Source of the DNA: G963704535 sp963704535
GTDB taxonomy: Bacteria; Chloroflexota; Chloroflexia; Chloroflexales; Roseiflexaceae
Assembly (NCBI GenBank): GCA_963704535.1
Contig: OY969916.1
Coordinates: 10,478,001 to 10,542,000, forward strand
Reading direction: 5' to 3'
DNA: 64,000 bases
Position numbers and translations under genes: made by a program. Under the pieces are notes generated by a model. That model was not told the DNA's origin. It ran no database searches and saw only the letters and a list, made by a program, of their open reading frames with translations. This document shows, in pieces, positions 49,188-60,182 of the stretch (position 1 is the first letter of the stretch; each line of letters starts with the position of its first letter).

Positions 49188-52100
49188 TTGAACCGACGAA
49201 TGTTACAGCAGATACCACCCACCCGGCTGCGGTTGGGCCTACTGCTGGTGAATATCGCCATGCTGCTGGCGCTGGTCGTGCCGGCTGCGCGGCCCGGTAG
49301 CGCCGCCGAGTCGAGCTGGCAGGGCCAGTATTTCGCCAATGCCACGCTCAGCGGGGCGCCGGCGCTGACCCGCGTGGACCCAGCGATCGACTTCGACTGG
49401 GGCATCACCAGCCCTGACCCGGCCATCCCCGCCGACAACTTCAGCGCCCGCTGGACCCGCACGCTGGACCTGGCGGCCGGCTCCTACCGCTTCACGACCT
49501 ACACCGACGACGGCGTGCGGCTGTATATCGACGGCGCGCTCAAGATCGACAAGTGGGTCGCGCAGCCGCCGACCGAGTGGCAGGTCGATGTCACGTTCGC
49601 CGCCGCCGGCAACCACACGATTGTGCTGGAGTACTTCGAGGGCTTCGCCGACGCGGTGGCGCGGCTCTCGTACAGCACCATCCAAACCGACGTTTCGCCG
49701 GGGGCATGGAAGGGCGAGTATTTCGGGAATCCAACATTAGCTAATCGGCCCATCCTGGTGCGCTCCGACCCCACGATCGACTTCGACTGGGGGCCGGACG
49801 CGCCGGCGCCCAGCTTCCCGGCCAACAAATTCTCGGTGCGCTGGACCGGCGACCTGACCGTCAGCGCCGGCACCTACCGCTTCGCCACCTTCACCGACGA
49901 CGGCGTGCGGCTGTACATCGACGGCGTGCTGAAAATCGACCATTTCGTCGCCCAGCCGCCAACCTACTACGAGATCGACCTGGCGCTGGCCGATGGTCAG
50001 CACCGGGTGGTGATGGAGTACTTCGAGAACTACGGCAACGCGCAGGCCAAGCTGACCTGGGCCAGGCATGCCGAGGATGGCGTGGTGCGGATCAACTCCG
50101 GCGGCAAGATGTACGCCGACAGCTTCAACAACCTGTGGGAGGCCGAGAAGTTCGTCACCGACACCACCGCAGTCACCCAGACGGTGAGCGAGGAGGCCCA
50201 GCCGGTCTGGAACACCACCGACGATCAGCTCTACATCAACGAACACGCCACCTCGTTCCGCTACGACATTCCGCTCACGCCGGGCAACTACGTCGTGCGG
50301 CTGCACTTCGCCGAGCTGTTCTTCAACGGCCCTGGCATCCGGCGCTTCAATGTCGATGTTCAGGGCGCGCGGGTGCTCACCAACTTCGACATCTACGCCC
50401 AGGCCGGCAAGGCTTCGCTGATCACCAAGTCGTTCAGTGCGACCGTGGGCGGCGACGGCAATTTGCGGGTGGCCTTCGCCAAGGTCTTCGACAACGCCAC
50501 GCTCCACGCGATCGACGTCTACCCGGCCGGCAGCGGCGTCGACCTGGCCGCCCCAACCTTCGCGGCGATCCCCGAGCCGGAGAACACGACCTACACGACG
50601 CCCCCGGCCCTGACCCTGGCGATCGCCGACGACAAGGGCCTGAACGACGGCTACTGGCGGCTCGACGACCAGATCCCCGAGCCGCTGTTCACCAACGCCG
50701 CCGGCAAAACCTTCAACGGCCAGTTCACCATGCCGACCGAGGTGTTCAACGCGCTGCCGCTGGGCGCCCACACACTCAGCTTCGGCGCCAACGACCGCTA
50801 CGGCAACGCCTGGACTCAGACCTGGCGCTTCCGCAAGCTCAACTCCGGCAGCGGCGCAGTGCCGATCGCCTTCGACCGGCGCGTGCTGATCAGCCCGACC
50901 ACGCCCGGCGCCGAGATGCTCAAGCACCCGACCACGCTCCAGTTCGGGCCGGACGGCAAGCTGTACGTCGGCCAACAGGACTTCTTCGGCAAGGGCGGCT
51001 ACATTCACGTGCTGACGCTCGACGCCAACCGCAATGTCACCAACATCAAGCGCATCGACGCAATCTTCAACACGCCCAACGTCAACCCGGATGGCTCGGC
51101 CGCGCCGACCGCCAAGGGGCGGCACCTGATCGGGCTGGACTTCGACCCGGCCTCGACGCCCGAGCAGCCGATCCTGTGGGTGGTCCACAGCGACTCGCGC
51201 TTCTGCTTCAACCAGACGCCGGAGAGCTGCAAGGTCAATGTCAACTCCGGTATGATCACCCGGCTGGTCGGCCCGGACTTCGAGAACCCGGCCAATCGCA
51301 CCGACTTCGTGACGGGCATACCGCGCTCGCGCGAGAACCACGCGCCCAATGCGCTCCACTTCGGGCCAGACGGCTGGCTGTACCTGTCGAACGGCAGCAA
51401 TACCAACTTCGGCGCCACCAGCACGGCCTTCAGCGAACTGCCCGAAGCCTACCTGACGGCGGCGATCCTGCGCTTCAATGTCAAGGGCGCGGCCGGCTCC
51501 TTCCCGATCGACGTTCGCAATGTCACCAAGGCCGCCGATCTCCAGCCCGGCGTCTTCGAGCTGTATGCGTCGGGGTACCGCAACCCGTACGACTTCCTGT
51601 GGCACTCCAACGGCAAGCTGTATGCCAATGTCAACGCCGGCAACTTCACCGCCGGCACCACCCCCGGACCGGCGCACGGTTGCCCAGACGGCTATGCGTT
51701 CGACCCCGGCACCCGCAACGACTTCCTGGCGCTGGTCAACCAGGGCGACTACGGCGGCAACCCCAACCCGGCGCGCGGCGAGTGCATCCTCGACGACGGG
51801 ACCATGTACCCGACGCCCAAGACGCCGCACCCCAAGTACCACCGACCGCTGCTGTACTACGCCAATGGCACGTCCTCGAACGGCATGGCCGAGTACACCT
51901 CGCCCACGTTCGGCGGCCAGATGCTGGGCAACATCATCTCGACCACCTACGCAGGCAGCCAGAGCGTGCGCCGGGTGGTGCTGGCCGAGGACGGCCAGAG
52001 CGTGCAATTCGAGGAGGATCTGGGCATCTTCAACCAGCCGCTCGACGTGGCGGTCGGCCCCGACGGCTCGATCTACGTGGCCGAGTACGGCGCCAACGAC

Positions 52101-54025
52101 ATCCAGATCATGGAGCCCAACCCCAAGTTTGAGGGGCTCTGGCAGACCCAGACGCCGCTGCCGGTCGCGACCCAGGAGGTCGGCACGGTGGCCTGTGACG
52201 GCAAAGTGTACGTGTTGGGCGGCCTGATCGGCGCGGCGCAGGACACCGGCGCCGTGTGGGTCTACGATCCGCAGTCCAAGGCTGGTCGCCGGCAGCGCCC
52301 TACACCACCGACCCGGCCAAGTACGTCGATCACCCCGGCGCGGCCTGCCTTAATGGCAAGATCTACATGATCGGCGGGCTGATCAAGGCCGGGGTTGCAG
52401 TAAAGCACGTCTATGTGTACGACCCGCCGGCGAACACCTGGACGCAGAAGGCCGACCTACCGCAGCCGCGCGGGGCGATGGGTGTGGTGGTCTACAACGG
52501 GCGGATCTACGTCGCCGGTGGCCTCGGCTACCCGGACAAGAACGACCTGTACGCCTACAACCCGGCGAACAATAGCTGGGAGACGCTGGCGCCGATGCCG
52601 ACCGCCCGCGACCACTTCATTATGGAGCAGATCGGCGGCAAGCTCTACGCGATCGGTGGCCGCACCAATGTGGCGATCGACACCATGACGGCGGCCAACG
52701 AGGTCTACGACCCGGCCACCAACACCTGGCAGGCGCGCGCACCCATGCCATTCCCACGTGCGGCGATGGCCTCCGGTACGCTGCACGGCCAGATCCAGAT
52801 CTGGGGCGGCGAGGCCCAGCCGAACACTGCCAACGCCAACTCGGCCGGGGTGTTCCCGCAGGGCCACACCTACGACCCGCGCACCAACACCTGGCTCACG
52901 ATCGCCGACGAGCTGACGCCGCGCCACGGCACCGACGGCGCCACGATCGGCAACGCGATCTACGTGCCGGGCGGCGCGCTCCACCAGGGCAACGCCGCCA
53001 CCGATGCCAACGATGTGTTCGCCTTCGTCTCGGCCGACGAGACGCCCTCGTGCATCGCGGCCGGCAGCGACCCGCTGACCACCGACAGCGACGGCGACGG
53101 CTACACCGACCAGGACGAGGCCGACAACCGGACCAATCCATGCAGCCCGGCTTCGCAGCCGTCCGACAACGACGCTGACCATCTCTCGGACCTGAACGAC
53201 CCCGACGACGACAACGACGCCATCGCCGACACTGCCGACCAATTCCAGTTCGACGCCACCAACGGCACGACGACAACGCTGCCGTGGGTCCAAAACTGGA
53301 ATCCCGGCGACGCGCCGGCCGGCAAGTTCGGCAACACCGGGTTCACCGGCTACCAGCTTACGACCCACGGGAACGGCTTCATCGCCGACCGGGTGCATCC
53401 CGGCGGGGCGGGTGGCTTCCTGTCGCTCAACGCGACTCCCGGCACCAACCTGGGCGACGCGAACTCGCAGGACAATGCGCTCCAGGTCGGCTTCGACGCA
53501 CGGAAGACGCTCATGCTTTCGACCCGCATCGCCGACCCGCTGATCGGCCAGGCGATCAAACCCGGCAAGTCGGGCGGGATCTTCTTTGGCTTCGACCAGG
53601 ACAACTACGTCAAGCTGGTGCTGGCGACCAATAGCAGCACCGGCGCGCCGGGCCTCATGTTCGTGGTCGAGACCGAGGGCAATTACGCCATCGTGCCGGG
53701 GCTGGCGCCGGTGAACGTGGATATTGGCGGGACCAGCACGCTCGACCTATTCCTGGTGCTCGACCCGGCCACGCAGCGCGTGGTGGCCCAGTACCGGACC
53801 AACAGCAACGAGGGCGCCGCGATCCAGACCTACGCCGAGGTCAGCGCCGCCACGCACCCGGCGCTGGCCAGGTTCTTCAAGCTCGGCGCCGCGGCGGGCG
53901 TGCTGACGACCAATGGCGACTCGGACACGCCGTTCGGCCTGGCCTACGACTACTTCCGCATCGACCCGACCGTCGCCCCGCCGCCGGTCACGCGCGCGCT
54001 CTACCTGCCGCTGATGCGGCGGTAG
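49188..54025 (+). CDS. Large secreted PA14-malectin-sorbosone dehydrogenase-kelch protein, frameshifted
   Basis: About 1612 residues if one base is restored. TTG 49188 is chosen because GAGGAG lies 7 bp upstream; ATG 49200 is an alternative. A signal peptide (about 1-40) precedes two PA14 domains (about 41-164 and 173-291; YTDDGVRLYIDGALKID, FTDDGVRLYIDGVLKID). A malectin domain (about 300-446), an Ig-like segment and a glucose/sorbosone-dehydrogenase-like propeller (about 561-976) follow, then kelch repeats (about 985-1274), thrombospondin type 3 Ca repeats (DSDGDGYTDQDEADN) and a C-terminal jelly roll. The break is a missing G at about 52280-52281. It ends VTRALYLPLMRR. Probably a cell-surface glycan-binding protein exported with the local glycosylation genes. 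Confidence 0.85.
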
Positions 54026-54187
54026 CGATTCACCCGCAATGACGGCATTGGACGCCATCAACCCACACCACGAGCCTCACCCGGCCGAAACAATCCGTTA
54101 ATCAAGCCTTCATGCGCCCATAACCTGTAACCCCTACAATCGTAGTCTTGCAGCCGGCAAGCGTTCCCGCGCGAACAGGAATCGAAG

Positions 54188-54880
54188 ATGCAACGTCCCT
54201 GTACGGTTCTGCTGGTCGAGAGCGATACGGACCTGGCCGAGGCCCTAATGTCCCACTTCTTGGCCGATGGCTACCAAGTCCTACGCGCGCCTCATGGCAT
54301 GGCCGGCATGAGCCTGGCGCGCGACAAGCGCCCCGATATCATCATCCTGGACGCCGACCTGCCGGGGATCGACGGGATCACGCTGTGCAACATGGTACGC
54401 AAACAGTCGAGCGTGCCGATCATCATGCTGACCAACGGCGCCGACGAGTTTCAGCGAATCGTCGGGCTCGACAGCGGCGCCGACCTGTGCCTGGTCAAAC
54501 CGATCTCGCCGGCCGAGCTGCGCGCGCGGATTCGCTCGCTGCTGCGGCGGGCGCGAAAGCCGCAGAGCCCGCGCCCGCAGCCGCTGGCGGTGGGCGACTT
54601 GCGCCTGGACACTCAGCGGCGCCGGGCCTGGCGGGGTGCCCAGGAGCTTCAGTTGACCCCCAAGGAATTCGATCTGCTGGCCTACTTGATGCGCAACTGC
54701 GGCCTGGTCTTGCCGCGTGAGCAGTTGCTCAAGGATGTGTGGGGCGAGCGGGTGGCGCCCAACTCGCAGACCCTTGAGGTCCACATCCGCTGGCTGCGCC
54801 AGAAGGTCGAGCCCAACCCCGACCGACCGACGTACATCCAGACGGTGCGGATGGTTGGGTATCGATTCGATCGGCCATAA
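54188..54880 (+). CDS. OmpR-family response regulator
   Basis: 230 residues. The receiver domain has Asp55 (PDIIILDADLPGIDG) as phosphoacceptor, with LTNG and LVKPI (Lys104) completing the switch. A winged-helix DNA-binding domain follows (LTPKEFDLLAYLMRN, EQLLKDVWGERV, VEVHIRWLRQKVE-like block, YIQTVRMVGYRFD). The acidic pocket at the N-terminus is ESD. No histidine kinase is adjacent, so it is an orphan in this window. It may regulate the surface-protein genes on either side, but nothing in the sequence shows this. Confidence 0.93.
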   Translation: MQRPCTVLLVESDTDLAEALMSHFLADGYQVLRAPHGMAGMSLARDKRPDIIILDADLPGIDGITLCNMVRKQSSVPIIMLTNGADEFQRIVGLDSGADLCLVKPISPAELRARIRSLLRRARKPQSPRPQPLAVGDLRLDTQRRRAWRGAQELQLTPKEFDLLAYLMRNCGLVLPREQLLKDVWGERVAPNSQTLEVHIRWLRQKVEPNPDRPTYIQTVRMVGYRFDRP

Positions 54881-54884
54881 GACT

Positions 54885-54937
54885 GTTGCGTGTTGCGTGT
54901 TGCGTGTTCATATGTCACGCAACACGCAACACGCAAC
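54885..54937 (+). repeat. Heptamer hairpin GTTGCGT/ACGCAAC
   Basis: Perfect 22-bp arms 54885-54906 and 54916-54937 (GTTGCGTGTTGCGTGTTGCG type) with a 9-nt loop, 4 bp after the response regulator stop. It probably works as a terminator. Confidence 0.9.
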
Positions 54938-55126
54938 ACGTTTCACGTTTCAGGTACGCATCATCCTCGTTTCCTTGACATATCGTCCTCCATACATACA
55001 ATGTAGAACCTGTCGGGACTCTGGTCGATCATCCGCAGCACTCCTCTCCGGGCCTCCCGCGCAAACGATCAACATCGGCGATAGTCATGAGGGAATGATC
55101 TCGTCTCTTCCTCACTAGGAGTTTGC

Positions 55127-57229
55127 ATGGTTCGTCATCCGCATCGATATCGATTAGCTGCCGTTGTGTTTATGCTGGGGTTGCTGGCGGCCGTCGCGCT
55201 GGCTCGCGGCGCGCGGGCGCAGACGAGCGAACGCTGCTTTGCCGAGACCGGGCAGTGTATCGCGGGGCCGATCCGCGCCTTCTGGGAGCGCAATGGCGGG
55301 CTGGCAGCGTTTGGCCTGCCGATCGGCCCGCAGCAGGAGCAGAGCGTCGAGGGGCGGTCGGTCCAGGTCCAGTGGTTCGAGCGCAACCGCCTGGAACTGC
55401 ACCCGGAGAACCCCGCGCCGTACAATGTGCTGATCGGGCGCCTGGGCGCCGACCGGCTGGCGCAGCAGGGGCGCGACTGGTTCAGCTTCCCCAAGAGCGG
55501 CCCGCAGGCCGACTGCCGCTTCTTCCCCGAGACCGGCCACAATGTCTGCGGCGAGATCCTGGCGGCCTGGAGCCGCAGCGGAATCGAGCTGGACGGGCGC
55601 GCCGGCGTGAACGAGGCCGAGAGCCTGGCGCTGTTTGGGCTGCCGCTGGGCGATGAGATGCGCGAGACGATCCAGGGCCAGGAATATGCCGTCCAATGGT
55701 TCGAGCGCGCGCGCCTGGAGTTCCATCCGGAGAACGCGCCACCCTTCAACGTGTTGCTGGGCCGGCTCGGCGCCGAGACCGGCGGGGCCGGCGGCCCGGC
55801 GCCCTCCCCCAGCGACCCGTGCGCCGGCGTGCCGGTCTCGGTCAGCGGGCAGGTTCTGCCGGGCAACTGTGTCAACCTCGGCGATACGATCACCGTCAGC
55901 ATCGCTGGGTTCGAGCTAGAGGAATCGATAGCGCTGTGGTTGACCGGCCCCGATGGGCGGATCGTCCAAACCGATGTGGTCGTCTCCTCCGGCGCCGATC
56001 GGAACTTTGCCTTCGATACCAGGAATCTGTATCCTGGGCTGTGGTTCTGGGTCTTCCAGAGCACGTCGAGCGGCCACTCGGCGATCGTCTACTTCAAGCT
56101 GATCGGCAACCCGGCCGCGCCGCCGCCCCCGCCGCCCGCCCCGGCCACCAGCTACGTCGTCACCTGGGGCTCCTCGCAGGGCCTGACCGACCCATCGGCT
56201 AAGTCGACCTTCCCATCGGCAGTGGTCGACAGCAACAGTAGGACCCACCTGGTCTACTCGACCGACGACGGAGGGCTCTGGTACACCAACGATGTCGCCG
56301 GCGGCTTCGCGCCGCCGCAGCAGCTCTCGGTCAGCGTGGGCGCCAACCGCGAGCCGTACTTCGCGCTAGCGATCGGGCCAGGCAATATTCTGCACCTGGC
56401 CTACTCTCAGTTCGGCGCCGACCAGCAGATCTACTACCAGCAGGCCCAACTCGACGGTGCCACGGCCTTCTGGACCGGCCCGCAGTTGATATCGAGCGGT
56501 GCCAAGTCGGTCGCGGCGCACGTGGCGGTTGACGGCAACAACAACGCTTATATCTCCTGGATCGACAACCGTTGCGGCGAGTACAACGTGTTCTTCCGGG
56601 TTCGCCGCCCTGACAGCTCGCTCTCCGACATCAGCGCCCCGGCCGGCGACTGTATCTTCCAGAACCGGCCGCAGGTCGCGGTGACGACCAATGGCGCGGT
56701 GCATATCGTCTTCCAGCATGGCCGGGAGATCTACTACGGGCGCCAGGAGGGGAGCGGTTGGGCGCTGCAAGATATCTCGCAGTCGGCGTCGGTCAACTCG
56801 CTCAATCCGACCATCGCCAGCGACGGCGAGCGGCTCTTTGTCGCCTGGGACGAGAATGTCAACGGCCACGACATCCAGTATCGCACCTCCGGCGACGGCG
56901 GGCGGAGTTGGTCCGAGCCACGCGCGATCTCCAACACACCGGCGTTCGCTTCATTCCCCAGCGCGACCTTCTCGACCACCAGCCGGCGCGTGCTGCTGGT
57001 CTGGTCCGACGCGACCGACGCCGCGCCTGTGCAGCCGGAGATCTGGTACACTGAGTTCGACCTGACGACCGGCGCGCTCTTCGGGTCGCAGCGCTTGACC
57101 TACCTGTCGGGCCAGTCGACGCTCCCGGTGGTCGTCGCAGGCCCCAGCCGGATCGCAGTCACGTGGCAGGACCGGACCGCCGGCGGCTGGCAGATCTTCC
57201 ACCTCGACGGCGCGCTTGTCGGCCAGTAG
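55127..57229 (+). CDS. Large secreted protein with N-terminal duplicated repeats and BNR/sialidase-like propeller
   Basis: 700 residues. A signal peptide (about 1-32) is followed by two homologous repeats of about 85 residues (CFAETGQCIAGPIRAFWERN...AFGLPIG...QWFERNRLELHPEN and CRFFPETGHNVCGEILAAWS...ALFGLPLG...QWFERARLEFHPEN). These resemble LGFP-like cell-wall-associated modules common in Chloroflexota. A small Ig-like domain and a proline linker (about 320) lead to a propeller with repeated Asp-box-like blocks (SSGAKSVAAHVAVDGNNNAY, TIASDGERLFVAWDE, SGDGGRSWSEPRAIS). No full sialidase active site was seen. A surface-attached binding protein is the likeliest role. Confidence 0.75.
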   Translation: MVRHPHRYRLAAVVFMLGLLAAVALARGARAQTSERCFAETGQCIAGPIRAFWERNGGLAAFGLPIGPQQEQSVEGRSVQVQWFERNRLELHPENPAPYNVLIGRLGADRLAQQGRDWFSFPKSGPQADCRFFPETGHNVCGEILAAWSRSGIELDGRAGVNEAESLALFGLPLGDEMRETIQGQEYAVQWFERARLEFHPENAPPFNVLLGRLGAETGGAGGPAPSPSDPCAGVPVSVSGQVLPGNCVNLGDTITVSIAGFELEESIALWLTGPDGRIVQTDVVVSSGADRNFAFDTRNLYPGLWFWVFQSTSSGHSAIVYFKLIGNPAAPPPPPPAPATSYVVTWGSSQGLTDPSAKSTFPSAVVDSNSRTHLVYSTDDGGLWYTNDVAGGFAPPQQLSVSVGANREPYFALAIGPGNILHLAYSQFGADQQIYYQQAQLDGATAFWTGPQLISSGAKSVAAHVAVDGNNNAYISWIDNRCGEYNVFFRVRRPDSSLSDISAPAGDCIFQNRPQVAVTTNGAVHIVFQHGREIYYGRQEGSGWALQDISQSASVNSLNPTIASDGERLFVAWDENVNGHDIQYRTSGDGGRSWSEPRAISNTPAFASFPSATFSTTSRRVLLVWSDATDAAPVQPEIWYTEFDLTTGALFGSQRLTYLSGQSTLPVVVAGPSRIAVTWQDRTAGGWQIFHLDGALVGQ

Positions 57230-57235
57230 TGGCTG

Positions 57236-57374
57236 TCGGAAAAGGGGGAGTTTGAGGGGGGTCGCCCCTCAAGAATCCCCTCTCCACCGGGGATCGTATT
57301 AGAGATTGGAGATTAGAGATTGCTCCGCCTAATCTCCAATCTCCAATCTCTAATCTCCAACCTCCAATCTCCAA
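57236..57374. repeat. Type A core followed by GATTGGA heptamer palindrome
   Basis: GAAAAGGGGGAGTTTGAGGG with its complement (57236-57295), then GATTGGAGATTAGAGATTGC facing AATCTCCAATCTCCAATCTC and more copies (57300-57374). Two families are adjacent just upstream of the permease gene. Confidence 0.9.
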
Positions 57375-57386
57375 TGAGGATGCCGC

Positions 57387-58217
57387 ATGAACACAATAAT
57401 GACGATCACCTGGCTGACGTTCCACGAGGCCCGCCGCCGCCGCATGGTCCTGGCCGCGCTGGTGATGGGGTTGGCCTTCCTGCTGCTGTTCGCGCTGGGC
57501 TTCTGGCTGATCAACCGCGAAATGATCCGTGAGAATACCCCGCAACTGGCGCTTGAGCAGTTCCACAGCTTCCTGCTGGTCGCCGGGCTGTACGTCGTCC
57601 ACTTCCTGACGATCATGCTGGCGATCTTCTCCTCGGTCGATACGATCTCCGGCGAGATCGCCTCGCACACCATCCACGCGCTCGTCACCAAGCCGGTGCG
57701 GCGCTGGCAGGTGCTGCTGGGCAAATGGCTCGGCTACGCGGTCATGCTGGTGCTGTACCTGGGCCTGCTGGGCGGCGGGCTTATGCTGGCGGTGTGGCTG
57801 CTGGTGCGCTTCGTGCCGCCCAACCCGGTGCAAGGGCTGCTGCTCCTGATGGGCGAGGCACTGGTGCTGCTCTCGCTTTCGCTGCTCTGCGGGACGCGCC
57901 TCTCGACGCTGACGAATGGCGTGGCGCTGTTTATGCTCTATGGGGTGGCGTTCATCGGCGCGTGGGTCGAGCAGATCGGCGCGTTGTTGCAGTCATCGGC
58001 CGCCGTCCGGGTGGGGATCGTCACCAGCCTGGTGCTGCCGGTCGAGGCGCTGTGGCGCCGGGCGGCCTACCTGATGCAGCCGCCGCTCACGCGCGGCATC
58101 CCTACGCCCTTCACGACCGCCTCGGTCCCCAGCCCGGCCATGGTCGTGTATGCGGCCCTGTATGCCCTCGCCGCGCTCCTGCTGGCCATGCGCGTCTTTG
58201 GCCGGCGCGATTTCTGA
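57387..58217 (+). CDS. ABC-2 type transporter permease
   Basis: 276 residues with six membrane helices. The start TIMTITWLTFHEARRRRMVL, the cytoplasmic SSVDTISGEIASHTIHALVT and KPVRRWQVLLGKWLGYAVML are typical of ABC-2 exporter permeases. No ATPase gene is adjacent in this window, so its partner must be encoded elsewhere. GAGGATGCCGC precedes ATG 57387. The cargo is unknown. Confidence 0.85.
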   Translation: MNTIMTITWLTFHEARRRRMVLAALVMGLAFLLLFALGFWLINREMIRENTPQLALEQFHSFLLVAGLYVVHFLTIMLAIFSSVDTISGEIASHTIHALVTKPVRRWQVLLGKWLGYAVMLVLYLGLLGGGLMLAVWLLVRFVPPNPVQGLLLLMGEALVLLSLSLLCGTRLSTLTNGVALFMLYGVAFIGAWVEQIGALLQSSAAVRVGIVTSLVLPVEALWRRAAYLMQPPLTRGIPTPFTTASVPSPAMVVYAALYALAALLLAMRVFGRRDF

Positions 58218-58328
58218 CGTCCGTGGTTCGTTGTCCGTGGTCCGTTGCATTGTGTCCAGGCACGTCGATCTCGTGGGGCGATGAATGGTGTGTGGGCGGC
58301 GAATGATCATCGTGGCACGATGAAAGCC

Positions 58329-58397
58329 GTAGGGGCGAAGCAGTTGCACCCATCGATCAACGCACGTTGTCGATAAGGGCAACTGCTTCGCCCCTAC
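58329..58397 (+). repeat. 19-bp inverted repeat GTAGGGGCGAAGCAGTTGC
   Basis: Arms 58329-58347 and 58379-58397 are perfect complements, with a 31-bp loop containing ATCGAT and TATCGACA-like parts. It lies upstream of the hydrolase pair. GTCCGTGGT-type repeats (58218-58250) precede it. Confidence 0.8.
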
Positions 58398-58441
58398 TCT
58401 CACATTGTTGTCGCCGCGAGCATTGCTAGAATGGAGCCGTT

Positions 58442-59251
58442 ATGTTGAAACGGGTGTGGGCCGTTGTCGGCGGCCTGCCGATGCACGCGCGGGTCGCGCT
58501 TAATCTGGCGCCGGCCGGAGCGCCGGTGGTGGTGCTGGTCCACGGCCTGGTCGTCTCCAGCCGCTACATGATCCCCACCGTCGTCCGGCTTGCGCCGGAC
58601 TGCCGGGTCTACGCGCCCGATCTGCCAGGCTTCGGTCGGAGCGCCGCCCCGCCGCATGTGCTCGACATCCACGGTCTCGCCGATGCCCTGGTCGGGTGGA
58701 TGCGTGCGCTCGGCTTGGGGCGCGTCTCGCTGGTCGGCAATTCGCTGGGCTGCCAGGTGATCGTGGATGTCGCGCTGCGCTACCCGGAGCACGTCGAGCG
58801 GATCGTGCTGACCGGGCCGACCATGGACCGGCGCGGGCGCGCTGGGCTGGAGCAGGCCCGCCGGCTGCTGCTCGACGTGCCCCGCGAGCGCCCTTCGCTG
58901 CTCGTCCGGTGGGCGCGCGACTACTTGTCGGCCGGGGCGCACCGCACGCTGAGAACATTCTGGTATGGGCTGACCGACCCGGTCGAAGCCAAGCTGCCTC
59001 GCGTCCAGATCCCCGCGCTGGTCGTGCGCGGCGAGCGCGACCCGATCGTGCCGCAGGCGTGGGCCGAGGAGGTGGCCCGGCTGCTGCCGATGGGCCGGCT
59101 CGTCGTGATTCCAGGGGCGCCCCACGCACTAAACTACAGCCGGTCGCGCGAGCTGGTGCGCATCATACGGCCATTTATCTGCGGTGACCGCTATTCGGCC
59201 ATGAATAACGACCCCGTGAAGCAAAGGGCTCCCGATGTCCAGCAGGCATGA
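58442..59251 (+). CDS. Alpha/beta hydrolase
   Basis: 269 residues. VVVLVHGLVVSSRYMIPT is the oxyanion region, VSLVGNSLGCQVIVD the nucleophile elbow (Ser101), VVRGERDPIVPQAW the acid and IPGAPHALNYS the catalytic His. All triad members are in place. GGAG at 58433 supports the start. The 3' end overlaps the next hydrolase gene by 17 bp, so the two are expected to be co-expressed. The substrate is unknown. Confidence 0.88.
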   Translation: MLKRVWAVVGGLPMHARVALNLAPAGAPVVVLVHGLVVSSRYMIPTVVRLAPDCRVYAPDLPGFGRSAAPPHVLDIHGLADALVGWMRALGLGRVSLVGNSLGCQVIVDVALRYPEHVERIVLTGPTMDRRGRAGLEQARRLLLDVPRERPSLLVRWARDYLSAGAHRTLRTFWYGLTDPVEAKLPRVQIPALVVRGERDPIVPQAWAEEVARLLPMGRLVVIPGAPHALNYSRSRELVRIIRPFICGDRYSAMNNDPVKQRAPDVQQA

Positions 59252-60047
59252 CATACGGGTCGAGCGGCGGCGCACCCAGGTCGGCACGGTCCCGATCGCC
59301 TACGAGGTCGCCGGCGCCGGCGCGCCCTTGGTTCTGGTCCACGGCCTCTCCGGATCGTCACGCTGGTGGGCGCGCAACATCGGGCCACTGGCCCGGCGGT
59401 TCCGTGTCTATGTCGTTGACCTGATCGGCTTTGGCGCCAGTCGCGGCCGACACCCATTCATCCTCAGCGAGGCCGCCGGCCTGCTGGCCCGCTGGATGGA
59501 CCAGATCGGTGTCGCGCGGGCCAGCGTGGTCGGGCATTCGATGGGCGGGTTCATCGCCGCCGAGCTTGCCGCCGACTTCCCGGCCCAGGTCGAGCGGCTG
59601 GTGCTTGTCGACGCTGCGGCGCTGCCCTTCAACTACAGCTACCTGCGGCACACGTTCAATCTAGCTCATCAGGTGCGCGAGTTGCCGTTGAGCTTCCTCC
59701 CGGTGCTGTTCACCGACGCGCTCCTGGCCGGCCCAATCACGATCGCGCAGGCGGCTCACCAACTGCTCACGACCGATATTCGCCCCAAATTGGCCCGGAT
59801 TCAGGCGCCGACGCTGCTGGTCTGGGGCGAGCGCGACCATATCGTGCCGCCGGCGCTGGGCCGGCAGCTCTGCCAAGCGCTCACGACCGGCGCGCTGGTG
59901 GTCATTCAATCCGCCGGGCATAACCCGATGTGGGATTGCCCTCCGGCGTTCAACCGGGTAGTCCTGGATTTTCTGGCCGGAGACGCACCGCCAGCCGAGG
60001 GCATGCGCCTGGTAGATTGTCGATCGGCAGGGCAAACTTCTGACTGA
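59235..60047 (+). CDS. Alpha/beta hydrolase
   Basis: 270 residues. LVLVHGLSGSSRWWARNIGP, VVGHSMGGFIAAELA (Ser102), LVWGERDHIVPPALG and IQSAGHNPMWDCP (catalytic His) complete the triad. It is related to the hydrolase encoded upstream, with which it overlaps by 17 bp, and may be an old tandem duplicate (only weakly similar now). The substrate is unknown. Confidence 0.88.
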   Translation: MSSRHDIRVERRRTQVGTVPIAYEVAGAGAPLVLVHGLSGSSRWWARNIGPLARRFRVYVVDLIGFGASRGRHPFILSEAAGLLARWMDQIGVARASVVGHSMGGFIAAELAADFPAQVERLVLVDAAALPFNYSYLRHTFNLAHQVRELPLSFLPVLFTDALLAGPITIAQAAHQLLTTDIRPKLARIQAPTLLVWGERDHIVPPALGRQLCQALTTGALVVIQSAGHNPMWDCPPAFNRVVLDFLAGDAPPAEGMRLVDCRSAGQTSD

Positions 60048-60182
60048 AGCACTCCCGTATTTTCTCCGCATACGTGAGCCGTGCCACTATTCCGGCTCTG
60101 ATAAGCAAAAAGGGGCATATCGCGATACTGAGATGCTACGACCGAGCGCTCCGGGCGATTGCTCCTGATGCGTCGTCGGCCG

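Noticed and set aside
49737..52007. 756-codon antisense ORF opposite the large surface protein
   Set aside because: A GC-driven shadow. The sense strand carries clear PA14, malectin and propeller domains.
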